From contig QENH01000189.1 of assembly GCA_003336485.1 (NCBI GenBank), positions 1-44,041 of the forward strand: a stretch of DNA of 44,041 nucleotides, given 5' to 3'. Within the stretch, counting starts at the first letter, position 1; each line of letters starts with the position of its first letter. A program made the translations under genes and the position numbers. Shown piece after piece: positions 33,304 through 41,519 of this stretch. This DNA comes from Candidatus Methanophagales archaeon (lineage in GTDB: Archaea > Halobacteriota > Syntropharchaeia > Alkanophagales > Methanospirareceae). Under the pieces are notes generated by a model. That model was not told the DNA's origin and ran no database searches. It worked only from the letters and a program-made list of their open reading frames with translations.

Positions 33304-33771
33304 ATGTTTAGAAAGATATTGTATCCAACGGATTTCTCTGATTGTGCCGTTAAGGCGTTAGAATATGTAAAGAAATTGAAGGAAGCGGGTGCAGAAGAGG
33401 TCGTGGTCGTGTATGTAATAGACGTGCGAGATCTAGCAACAATGTCAACAGGCGTTGCGGGGTTCGGAGAGACGCCAGTGACATATGACTATGAAGTCCA
33501 GGAGATGATGATAGCGAATGTCAAGAAGAAATTGGAAGAACTTAAGACGGAGATAGAAACGGTGGGACTGAAAGTAGCCGTAAAAATGCCCGAAGGGGTT
33601 CCGCGCAAGGAAATACTAAAAACCGCAGAAGAGGAAAATGTTTCGCTTATTGTGCTCGGCTCGCATGGCAAGAGCAATGTCAAGGAGTTGCTGCTGGGCT
33701 CGGTTTCTGAAAAGGTAATTCGATATTTCAAAGGTCCTGTTCTGGTAATAAAAAGGGATGAATCGACATAA
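33304..33771 (+). CDS. Universal stress protein (UspA family)
   Basis: 155 residues. N-terminal RKILYPTDFSDCAVKALEYV, central VVVVYVIDV, and the ATP-binding GSHGKSNVKELLLGSVSEKV (G-x2-G-x9-GS) near the C-terminus. So this is the nucleotide-binding subgroup. Biological role is unknown beyond stress or energy sensing. Its promoter and leader are elaborate. The hypothetical gene 32 nt downstream is probably co-transcribed. Confidence 0.93.
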   Translation: MFRKILYPTDFSDCAVKALEYVKKLKEAGAEEVVVVYVIDVRDLATMSTGVAGFGETPVTYDYEVQEMMIANVKKKLEELKTEIETVGLKVAVKMPEGVPRKEILKTAEEENVSLIVLGSHGKSNVKELLLGSVSEKVIRYFKGPVLVIKRDEST

Positions 33772-33803
33772 AAATCGGTGGCGCCTTTAGCAGACAAAGC
33801 AAA

Positions 33804-34352
33804 ATGAACAGCACCAAAAAAATCATTATTATCGTCTTTGCTATACTGTTAGTGACGGCTTCTATTTATTTCGGTCTCTCTATGTTCCCCGCAGCACCAC
33901 TGCAGCAGCCCGTAGTAGAATCGTGTGCTGCTGCTGCTGAGGTCGCTCCTGATGTGCTGCTTGGCATGGCCAAGATGGTTGTAGCCTCCGGTCCGGGTGC
34001 ATTACAGCGTGTAAAACAATCGCATGTCGGCAATGTTGAACAGGTCAAGGATGTAGCAATCGTGCACTACATGAAAGAAGGCGGAATGTTAACGCTGTGG
34101 ACTACACTATATCAAAACGAAACGATTGCGAGGACCGAAAACGAGAAGATGGCTATAGGTATGCAAAAGTGGGGTGGCAGTTGGGCTTCTGATCTGAAAG
34201 CGCAAACAATTGCCGAAAAGCAGGTGTACAAAACCACTTCCGATAATTTGTCTCACTACTTCTGGGTAGACGGCGACTGGATCTTCTATATCGTACCTCA
34301 TAACTTCTCGCAAGAAGAGACAGCAGAGATTATTTGTGCTATTAGGTCCTGA
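33804..34352 (+). CDS. Exported or membrane-anchored protein of unknown function
   Basis: 182 residues. An N-terminal hydrophobic helix (IIIIVFAILLVTASIYFGL) after KK marks a signal anchor. The outer part starts with an Ala-rich stretch (ESCAAAAEVAPDVL), includes EKMAIGMQKWGGSW, and ends HNFSQEETAEIICAIRS. Two cysteines may pair. I recognise no family. It sits just after the universal stress gene. Confidence 0.7.
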   Translation: MNSTKKIIIIVFAILLVTASIYFGLSMFPAAPLQQPVVESCAAAAEVAPDVLLGMAKMVVASGPGALQRVKQSHVGNVEQVKDVAIVHYMKEGGMLTLWTTLYQNETIARTENEKMAIGMQKWGGSWASDLKAQTIAEKQVYKTTSDNLSHYFWVDGDWIFYIVPHNFSQEETAEIICAIRS

Positions 34353-34570
34353 GTGAATCGGGCTTGGTAAGGGTTGAACGTGACATCATCAATTCTTGCA
34401 TCCACTTAGCTATCGTCACAGAGGCCAAAAAAGTAATGTTATTTTTTCTTCGATCGCAACATTTGACGTTATGTATAACGAGAGGATATATACGAATACG
34501 GTATTTTTTGATAACAAATCGAAAAGCTTATATATGCCCTCGCTACATAACAGATATACATGATAAAACG

Positions 34571-34927
34571 ATGTTTGAAAAACTAAGTGAAAGTTCGGGT
34601 AACGTGATCGGCTACAAGGCGAGTGGAAAACTTACCGCTGCCGATTATGAGAGAATTGAACCAGAGGTGGAGGATCTAGTTAAGCAGGTAGGAGACATCA
34701 GCATGCTTTTGGACCTGGAGTTCGACGAGGTAACGATGAAAGCGATGGAGTCTGATCTGGCATTTGGTCGTAAATTCCATAAGAATATCGACAAGTTGGC
34801 TATTGTCGGCGACAAGAAATGGGAGAAGTGGATGGCGTCAATGGCAAATAAAATATTTGCACATGAAGCCAAACATTTCCACACCGCAGATATGAATGCC
34901 GCTTGGGCATGGCTACGGGAAAATTAA
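34571..34927 (+). CDS. SpoIIAA-like (STAS-related) protein
   Basis: 118 residues from ATG 34571; the frame opens at 34364 but the extra residues are not family-like, and a TATATATG box at about 34530 fits the later start. It matches the SpoIIAA-like family: VIGYKASGKLTAADYERIEP, LLDLEFDEVTMKAMESDL, KLAIVGDKKWEKWMASMAN, and a C-terminal HTADMNAAWAWL. Such proteins have a STAS/CRAL-TRIO-like fold; function unknown. Confidence 0.85.
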   Translation: MFEKLSESSGNVIGYKASGKLTAADYERIEPEVEDLVKQVGDISMLLDLEFDEVTMKAMESDLAFGRKFHKNIDKLAIVGDKKWEKWMASMANKIFAHEAKHFHTADMNAAWAWLREN

Positions 34928-34987
34928 TCTGTAGTGTAGCCATAAAAAGGTCAGCAAAACAACCTTCCTTTTTTTCCCCTTTTATTT

Positions 34988-35296
34988 GTGATTACATTTT
35001 TATTCGGGAAAAAAAGGTACATATCTCTCCGAAGAGATCGAATATCTTTTGAATGCAAGTGGGGCGATCTAAGACTAAACGATGCAGAACGTGTTTTACG
35101 TGAGTTGATGGGCAAGTCAGGCTTTGTTGACTGGAATAATGGTGAGCGGAAAGAGTACTTCAATATTGTGGCAAGGAAGATAAAATGCAGGGACCAGTTA
35201 AAAAAGCGGGGTTTTTTTGTCATTGATCTTGATGATCTAACGGGAGCACATGGCGACGATGTAGCTTTTCATCACCTTCAAAATCCAAAGGTGTAA
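34988..35296 (+). CDS. Hypothetical protein (GTG start), weakly supported
   Basis: 102 residues, basic N-terminus (FLFGKKRYISLRRDRI), then GDLRLNDAERVLRELMGKSG and FFVIDLDDLTGAHGDDV. Composition looks protein-like, but there is no ATG near the start, no clear ribosome site and no family I recognise. A frame on the other strand (34951-35223) overlaps it. It lies at the left edge of the pseudogene cluster and may be a gene remnant. Confidence 0.35.
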   Translation: MITFLFGKKRYISLRRDRISFECKWGDLRLNDAERVLRELMGKSGFVDWNNGERKEYFNIVARKIKCRDQLKKRGFFVIDLDDLTGAHGDDVAFHHLQNPKV

Positions 35297-35333
35297 AAGT
35301 CGCTCATGCGATCTTCCATATGGTTGGTACCGG

Positions 35334-35639
35334 CTATTGGTCCCACATCACAAGGGGAAGCCAGTCGAGGTTCCGCGAAACATAAGGGGCCCCGGTATCA
35401 GTTTGCTCGTGCGGGAGAACGACCGCCGAACAACAGGATAATGTAGCACCTAAGTCATTTGCTCCCCTCGTATCACCGTAAAAGTCATACGGCAATTCGG
35501 TGCCGTCGTACTCGTTCTTGGCCAGGGTGCTAAGAGCAAAGCAGATTTCCTCGTTGGTCCCTTCCACGATGATGTGGCGGGGCTTGGTGTAATCACCCTC
35601 TTTGAATGGGTAAATGGGTTCGTTTTTCAGAATGCTCAT
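35334..35639 (-). pseudogene. N-terminal fragment of a C45/choloylglycine-type Ntn hydrolase
   Basis: 101 residues. LSCCSAVVLP, then YVSRNLDW resembles the start of the C45 (acyl-CoA:6-APA acyltransferase) family, where a Cys nucleophile and a GRNLDF-like motif occur. The frame ends right after NLDW, so about two thirds of the enzyme is missing. Immediately upstream (35637-35757) another broken frame (VPSEIVEKLRAVREKGTIRV and on) ends overlapping this ATG, the tail of a second lost gene. Confidence 0.45.
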
Positions 35640-35753
35640 AGTTCTCTCCCTCCTTCATCCTTGGCGACAAAGGGGCGATCTATCACCCGGATGGTACCCT
35701 TTTCTCTCACGGCTCGTAGCTTCTCTACTATCTCGCTCGGTACGTTATTACTA

Positions 35754-36565
35754 TCAAATCAAATAACCGTCAATTGCAACGGCAGAAATGAGCATATTGC
35801 CTAGAAGTGCTAAAACAAATCCCATACCAACACCATAGATAAGTAATCCAATGGCTAAATCAGATCCGGTTACTATTTCAGGACCTGAGAACCGATTCTG
35901 TAGAACGAAAACGCCAATAGCAGCAATAAAGATACCGAATAAAAGTAGATACTTATTATTGATCTTTTGACTTATGGGACCTGTAACAAAAGAGATAAAT
36001 AAAATAGAAAATGAAAGAGGTATGAGATAAATACCGGTTTGTATTGCAGTATAGTGAAGGACCTGTTGCATATAAACCGGCAAAATAAATATAGTGCCCA
36101 TTAATGCCAGATTAAGTGTCATCTGAGCAACATTGCCAAAGGAAAACGTCTTGCTTTTAAAGATCTCAAAATCAAGCAATGGCGTTTTATTCTGCCGTTT
36201 TCTTCGCTCGGTCCATAATTTGAAACATCTATTTCTACTTCTTTTAGCATACCTGAGCAGATCAGGATAAACACTACCCGTATCAACTCACCTGCGAAGA
36301 CCCATCTCCAGCTTAATTTCGATATGATAAAACCGCCTAACATGGGGCCCACGGCAGCACCTGCCGCTGCAATTCCGCTATATATTGCAAAAGCGGTAGC
36401 CCTATGCTTGGGGTCTGGATAAGAGCTTGCTAACAGAGACATTATTGCCGGCAGCATAGCCGCTGCAGCACATCCTTCTATAACCGACCAGCCCGTGAGA
36501 AGTGCTGCCACATTAGGACTTAATGCCGCAGTCGCAGTTCCGGCTGCACTTTTGCCTTTTCTCAT
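35754..36565 (-). pseudogene. Frameshifted MFS drug-efflux transporter
   Basis: Two frames complement each other. 36119-36565 carries the first part (LTGWSVIEGCAAAAMLPAIM, YSGIAAAGAAVGPMLGGFII, WRWVFAGELIRV) and 35754-36179 the second (LPVYMQQVLHYTAIQTGIYL, LLFGIFIAAIGVFVLQNRFS). This is the DHA2 (EmrB/QacA-like) layout. The first helices and the C-terminal helices are both absent and a frameshift near 36150 separates the halves. Non-functional. Confidence 0.7.
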
Positions 36566-36659
36566 CTCTGTTTTGTCGTAATTACTCTTTTCCTATTATG
36601 CACAACAATAATATCTATTAATTACTTTGTAATCAAAGAAGAGCGGGAGGATATGGGCA

Positions 36660-36992
36660 ATGACGGGTATAAAAAAGAAACTACCAGATAGTAATGATCG
36701 CGACTATTATGTGTTACTTTCTTTTGGTATTACTGTGATTACTGTTGGTACTGTCGTATTCCATATACTAGAAAAATGGAGTTGGATAGATTCTTTATAT
36801 TTCACTATCATCACCTTAGCAACGATAGGTTATGGTGATCTAGTACCGACAACGCCACTAGGCAAATTAGTTACCGTGGTATTCGTAATCGTAGGCGTAG
36901 GCATTTTTTTAGGTTTCCTTGATATAATGATGCTAAGTCGTGTTGAACGACGTAAAAGGCGATTAGAGGCACTAAGGCGTAAAAAAAAGTGA
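36660..36992 (+). CDS. Two-helix potassium channel
   Basis: 110 residues. An outer helix (YVLLSFGITVITVGTVVFHI), pore loop with selectivity filter TLATIGYGDLVPTTPLG, and inner helix (LVTVVFVIVGVGIFLGFLDI), followed by a basic RRKRRLEALRRKKK tail. No RCK/TrkA-N regulatory domain follows, so the channel is minimal; tetramers would form one pore. A strong GGGAGGAT site precedes the ATG. It is the only intact gene between 35.3 and 39.1 kb. Confidence 0.88.
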   Translation: MTGIKKKLPDSNDRDYYVLLSFGITVITVGTVVFHILEKWSWIDSLYFTIITLATIGYGDLVPTTPLGKLVTVVFVIVGVGIFLGFLDIMMLSRVERRKRRLEALRRKKK

Positions 36993-37094
36993 GGGTTTCG
37001 CTAACCGCAACATCACCTACAAGTTAAGACCATTTTTATATAAAATGCGAAGATTATATAATCTTTATATGTAGGACACTCAAACAATAATAAT

Positions 37095-37749
37095 ATGGAA
37101 CCAACAACGTTAGTCTGATTTCTTTGTACTTGTTTGGGTGGCTATTTTGCCATTATGAATCCAATCGCAAATACCCCCGTTTTTATTACTTTGACCCAGT
37201 AAGACGATGCAGCGACAAAGAAAGCAGTTGCACGAAATAGTATCCTGTTTGCATTTGCGCTTATTGTCGTTTTAAGCTTTGCCGGTAATTTCATATTTAA
37301 GCTATTTGGCATCACTCAGCCGGCGCTGCAGATCACCGGCGGGATTATCCTCTTTATGATTGGCTATCATATGTTGCAGGGGACAGGTTCTAAAATCCAC
37401 ACGCCCAGTGGATGATATGGAGTCAAGCCGTAAAGCGCGACTCAATGTTGCAATTTCGCCATTAGGGATTCCCATATTAGCAGGTCCGGGCACTATTGCA
37501 GTGGCAATGGGCTATGCCGCCGGTTTTGAACTGCTACATGTTATCTTCTCTCTGCTGGCTTTTGGGGTGATATGTGGGATCACGTATCTCTGCTTTCGGG
37601 GATCTGCAGAAATCGTCGAACATCTGGGGCAAAACTGACTCAACGTGATAACGCGTTTGATGGGGCTATTCTTAGCTGCTATAGGCATTGGTATGATTCT
37701 GGGCGGTCTTGGCACAGACGTCCATACGTTTATGGGGTCTATTTCTTAA
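37095..37749 (+). pseudogene. Broken MarC/UPF0056 family membrane protein
   Basis: Starting at ATG 37095 the frame is recognisable as MarC (FAIMNPIANTPVFITLTQ, LQITGGIILFMIGYHMLQG) but contains TGA at 37116 and TAA at about 37199. A frameshift near 37385 moves to the frame with ISPLGIPILAGPGTIAVAMG. Another TGA at 37636 precedes the end (LMGLFLAAIGIGMILGG...). Total length fits a complete gene, so it decayed by point mutations. The upstream region has a 14-bp palindrome AGATTATATAATCT (37051-37064). Confidence 0.8.
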
Positions 37750-37759
37750 TCAATCATTG

Positions 37760-38000
37760 CTAAGCTAAAATGCGATGAAAATCTTTCGCCCATAATTGTC
37801 TGATAGTCCCCCCATAACCGGCATAATTATCGCACGGGAAATGGCAAAGCCTGAAAATATCCGGCCCATCCAAACAAATACCAGTGGCTTTAAGATCTGT
37901 TGCTATGGTTGGCAATATGGGTGAAATTATACTTAACCCTAACATAGCAGCAATTAGAGAAAAGTACAGGCTAAACAATGTCCGTTTTTTCTTCTGTCAT
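37760..38000 (-). pseudogene. N-terminal fragment of an MFS transporter
   Basis: From ATG 38000, frames shift twice. LYFSLIAAMLGLSIISPILP (first helix) is followed in another frame by WMGRIFSGFAISRAIIMPVM and GGLSDNYGRKIF, the motif A loop of MFS proteins, then a stop at 37765. Everything after the second helix is gone. A different subfamily from the transporter at 35.8-36.6 kb. Confidence 0.7.
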
Positions 38001-38116
38001 CTTATATCTTCCTTCTAGTTTTTATTATCATGTAGCTAAAATCTATGTTCGTTGGGTATGTATATGCATTTCAATTTTTTCCTATATAACTACTTTGTGG
38101 TTTTTCACTGTGTGGT

Positions 38117-39060
38117 TTGATATTATCTGAAAAAATGCTGTTAGAACATCTGATTTCCGTGAGTATAATAGTGACTATATTACGGATAAACCTTCTTTTT
38201 GCGATTAGCCTTGTCTTTTTTGAGCGTAAGATACCACTACTAAAAAAACGTATAAATTATAATAAGAATTATAGAGATCACCGTAAAATTGTGGTCATTG
38301 ATGGAACTACCGGATTCGTGGGTGGATTCAACATCGGCGATGAATATCTGGGCAAAGGGCCGCTGGGCTATTGGCGCGACACGCACTTGAAGATTAACGG
38401 TTACGCAGTCGATAAGCTACAGATTCGGTTCTTCCAGGATTGGAGCTTCGCAGCAAAGGAAGTTCTGGACTTTGAACCCAAATATTTCCCGGAACAAGAG
38501 GAAGTTACTGGCGGTGCTGGAGTGCAGATCGTTTTCTGTGGCCCGGATACTCAGTGGGAGCCGATAAAAAGGGTTTTATTGCACTGATTAATTCTGCTAC
38601 GGAAACGATATACCTCAAATCGCCTTATTTTGTGCTTGACGAGAGTGTAATGGAAGCACTGAAAATTGCCGCTCTTACCGGTGTTGATGTACGAGTCATG
38701 ATACCCTGCAAACCCGATCATCCGCTTGTATACTGGACAAGTTATGCAAATGTTGGCGAGCTATTGGCTGCTGGGGCCCGGGCATATACCTATGACAACG
38801 GGTTTATCCATAGCAAAACAGTTGTTGTGGACGGACTTGCGAGCTCTGTCGGCACGGCAAACTGGGACGTACGAAGTTTCCGGTTGAACTTTGAGACAAA
38901 TGCATTCATTTACGGTCGAGAAATAGCCGCGGTGCTGAAGACCGCATTTGAGAATGACATCAAGCAGAGTACGGAAATTACGAAACAACTGTACAGCGAG
39001 CGGTCCCCGAAGATAAAGATAAAAGAATCTATTTCACGTCTGTTCTCGGCTGCACTATGA
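38117..39060 (+). pseudogene. Frameshifted and shortened cardiolipin synthase (PLD family)
   Basis: Both phospholipase-D HKD motifs survive: HRKIVVIDG in the first frame (38117-38587) and HSKTVVVDG in the second (38554-39060). The frames join at ATAAAAAGGG near 38570; one more A would restore WEPIKKGFIALINSATETIY. The N-terminus (LFAISLVFFERKIPLLKKRI) runs straight into the NYRDHRK region, so about 130 residues usually found between are missing. A -1 ribosomal slip at the A-run is conceivable, but with the internal deletion I favour decay. Confidence 0.65.
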
Positions 39061-39130
39061 GCTGTAACAGTTCTACGTACCTAATGACGAGTGTATGAAG
39101 AAGTTTTTTTTGTAATTGGCAAAAAAAGAT

Positions 39131-39454
39131 TCACTTAATCGCGACACCCACTGCACGTTTTATCAATAAACCTATTTCGTCAACTGCATCTGTCATAGGC
39201 CCTTTCTTATCGGGCACTTCAATGATAACAGGGATCACGCCGCTCTTCTTTGCATTTACCGCCCTTATCTTCTCTTTGTTACGCGCAACGGCGGCAATCC
39301 TTTCGCTTATAATTACAACAGCAACCTCGTCTCGTACTAAATCATCTAACACTCTAGTAACATCATCATTGTCCGTGGAACATTCATACACTTTCGTTAC
39401 TCCCGCAAGCCGGAAACCACTTGCAGTCTCAGAGTCACCAATTACTGCAATCAT
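39131..39454 (-). CDS. atpF: A-type ATP synthase subunit F
   Basis: 107 residues. MIAVIGDSETASGFRLAGVT is the usual subunit F start, with VAVVIISERIAA and VIPVIIEVPDKKG after it. F sits on the central stalk. Its ATG overlaps the subunit E stop by 4 nt, so the two are translationally coupled. In most archaea a C subunit gene lies between E and F and A-B-D follow; here C is absent and the operon ends after F. Confidence 0.92.
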   Translation of the reverse strand: MIAVIGDSETASGFRLAGVTKVYECSTDNDDVTRVLDDLVRDEVAVVIISERIAAVARNKEKIRAVNAKKSGVIPVIIEVPDKKGPMTDAVDEIGLLIKRAVGVAIK

Positions 39455-40110
39455 TTTTCTGTAAAGAGCGTTTTCATTATATCTTCCCTTATACTGGCAG
39501 AGTATCGAGTCATACGCTGTTCAAAAGTATTATTCACTTCTATTTTACCATCTTTTCCTCGCACTATGACACCCCCTGCGGACTTTAATCTTTCACTTGA
39601 TAGCGATAATTTTACAGGTACCTTCATATCATCTCTTAGTTCTGTGGATACCTTCTTAAGTATGGCTTTGTCTATGTAAGAGACATCATCACCACTAATC
39701 AGTGCTTCCAATTCATTGTCTGTGCTACCACCCGCAATTAGACTTTTTGATGCGTCCTTTATCAAACCAGCCAAGATGTCAGAATAAGAAACACCTTTGA
39801 ATCCTTCTTCTTTTACTGCATTTATCATTTTCATTGCTTCCTCTAACGCTTTCTTTGTCATCTCTTCCTCGGCATTCCATTTGAGCTTCCTTGCATTCAG
39901 CCGTGCTGCTCTAACCATCCGCTCTTTCTCTTCCAGACCGTTCGCTTCCTCAGCCAGAATAAAGTTTCTTTTTCGAGCTTCTATCTCTTCTCTCGCTTCT
40001 CTAATCTGCTCACTCGCTTTCGCATCCGCTTCGTGTACTATCTTATCGCACTCAGCGTTTGCTTCGTCTTTTATCCGCCCCTCTATCTCATTCACACCCA
40101 ACTGAATCAC
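39451..40110 (-). CDS. atpE: A-type ATP synthase subunit E
   Basis: 219 residues. The N-terminal half is a long charged helix (IKDEANAECDKIVHEADAKA, EEANGLEEKERMVRAARLNA), the C-terminal half a globular domain (LKSAGGVIVRGKDGKIEVNN, TFEQRMTRYSASIREDIMKT) typical of subunit E. With subunit H it forms the peripheral stalk. Overlaps H and F by 4 nt each (ATGA). Confidence 0.93.
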   Translation of the reverse strand: MIQLGVNEIEGRIKDEANAECDKIVHEADAKASEQIREAREEIEARKRNFILAEEANGLEEKERMVRAARLNARKLKWNAEEEMTKKALEEAMKMINAVKEEGFKGVSYSDILAGLIKDASKSLIAGGSTDNELEALISGDDVSYIDKAILKKVSTELRDDMKVPVKLSLSSERLKSAGGVIVRGKDGKIEVNNTFEQRMTRYSASIREDIMKTLFTEK

Positions 40111-40424
40111 CCCAACCCCAATATCTTTTCTAGCACTATGTTTGCCGTGATCTCGATATTAGATTCCGCAATAGATCTCAACTTCTCTGCCTCGACCTCC
40201 GCGCTTTTCATTAGCTCTTTCTCTTCCACTCCACCTTCCTTCGCATACTTGTCGGCAACGTTAAAGGCAACGTTCTTCTCATCCACACGCGCTGCCTCTT
40301 TTTGGCCCTTTACTTCTTCCTCTGCCGCCCTTGCTATCTCTATAGCACGCTCTTTGGCCGTTTCTATCTGCTTCTGACCTGCCTCTTCCCTTTCTTTTAT
40401 AAACCTTAATGCTTCTACTGCCAT
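40107..40424 (-). CDS. ahaH: A-type ATP synthase subunit H
   Basis: 105 residues, nearly all coiled coil (ALRFIKEREEAGQKQIETAK, then EIARAAEEEVKGQKEAARVD), ending ANIVLEKILGLG. It forms the right-handed coiled-coil peripheral stalk with E. First gene of the H-E-F transcript; upstream AT-rich DNA to 40550 contains the divergent promoters. Subunits I and K, usually next, are absent here. Confidence 0.87.
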   Translation of the reverse strand: MAVEALRFIKEREEAGQKQIETAKERAIEIARAAEEEVKGQKEAARVDEKNVAFNVADKYAKEGGVEEKELMKSAEVEAEKLRSIAESNIEITANIVLEKILGLG

Positions 40425-40550
40425 TGTATATTCTTCTATAATAGAATGACTGTAATATAGTTTTTTAAATGTTTCATTTATACTTATTTATCCTTTCAAA
40501 ATATAGTTAAACTCTTTCTTTCTATAGAATAAAACTAAAAAAAGTTAGTT

Positions 40551-41342
40551 ATGAGACCAAAAATAAGTTTCTCCTCGGTAGATTCGACCACCAACCCCGT
40601 GGAGTGGATGTATAGGTTAGAAGATGCAGGCTTTCAGGGCTGGGAGATTGTGGGTGAAGGCCAGCAGAAAGTGGAAGGCGAATTTAAAGAGCGGGTGAGG
40701 GCGATAAGCGAAACGACAAATCTCATCCTTTCTTTACATTCCCCGCTCTCGGATATTAACATAGCAAGTGTAAACGAGCGGATGAGGGAAGAGAGCATAA
40801 GGCAGATAAAAGAGTGCATAGATGCGGCATACGAGTTCATTGCTGACATATGCGTAGTACATCCTGGCTTTTTATCGCCATTGACCGTGCAAATGCCGGA
40901 GAAGGCGTTCCAGAAAGCGATTGCGAGTCTAACAACAATATGTGATTTTGCTGCGGAACGGGGGTTGCGAATAGCATTAGAGAATCTAACATCGGCGAAA
41001 ATGCTTATGGGTCGGGATCCGGAAGAACTCAATCGAATAGTGCGCGGTGTGAATGCGGATAATCTTGGGCTCTGTCTTGACGTGGCGCATGCAAACACGA
41101 CAAAGACGCTGGACGATTTCTTAAATAAAAATGCGACTGCAGTAGAGATAATACACATGCATGCAAGCGACAACTTTGGCGCTGATGACCTGCATTTGCC
41201 ATTGGGCGAGGGCAACCTGGATTGTAAGAAGGTGTTGGCTGGGGTTAAGGACTATGATTATCGCGGGTTAATTGTGCTGGAATTGTATTCATTAGAGGGC
41301 GGGATAGAGAGCTTAGCGCTTATACAAAAGCTTTTAGTGTGA
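40551..41342 (+). CDS. Xylose-isomerase-like TIM-barrel protein
   Basis: 263 residues of the sugar phosphate isomerase/epimerase (AP endonuclease 2) superfamily. Metal-site positions fall in ILSLHSPLSD, ICVVHPGFLSPL, RIALENL, LGLCLDVAHAN, IIHMHASDN and GLIVLELYS. Substrate cannot be told: members include isomerases and endonuclease IV. Neighbour of the ATP synthase genes, divergent, and of atwA downstream; no functional link visible. The gap 41343-41519 holds no firm gene. Confidence 0.85.
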   Translation: MRPKISFSSVDSTTNPVEWMYRLEDAGFQGWEIVGEGQQKVEGEFKERVRAISETTNLILSLHSPLSDINIASVNERMREESIRQIKECIDAAYEFIADICVVHPGFLSPLTVQMPEKAFQKAIASLTTICDFAAERGLRIALENLTSAKMLMGRDPEELNRIVRGVNADNLGLCLDVAHANTTKTLDDFLNKNATAVEIIHMHASDNFGADDLHLPLGEGNLDCKKVLAGVKDYDYRGLIVLELYSLEGGIESLALIQKLLV

Positions 41343-41519
41343 GGTTTATTGTATAGTGCTCACGAGACCATATCTTCAAGTTCCGTTTCAATATATGCTG
41401 CCATCTCCTTGCAGTGCGTGCTCCTCGCTTTTGGTTTTTTGCCATTAATTAGATAGAATATTTATGGTTCATAGTTATAGTATGTCATTATATCAGGGGA
41501 TAAAGAAGAGGCGATAAAG

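Noticed and set aside
37095-37749. In-frame TGA codons as recoded selenocysteine or similar in the MarC-like gene
   Set aside because: A TAA and a frameshift are also present, so the gene is simply decayed.
41365-41465. Short minus-strand frame (KKPKARSTHCKEMAAYIETE region) before atwA
   Set aside because: It looks protein-like but has no ATG, GTG or TTG start in a suitable place and is too short to judge.
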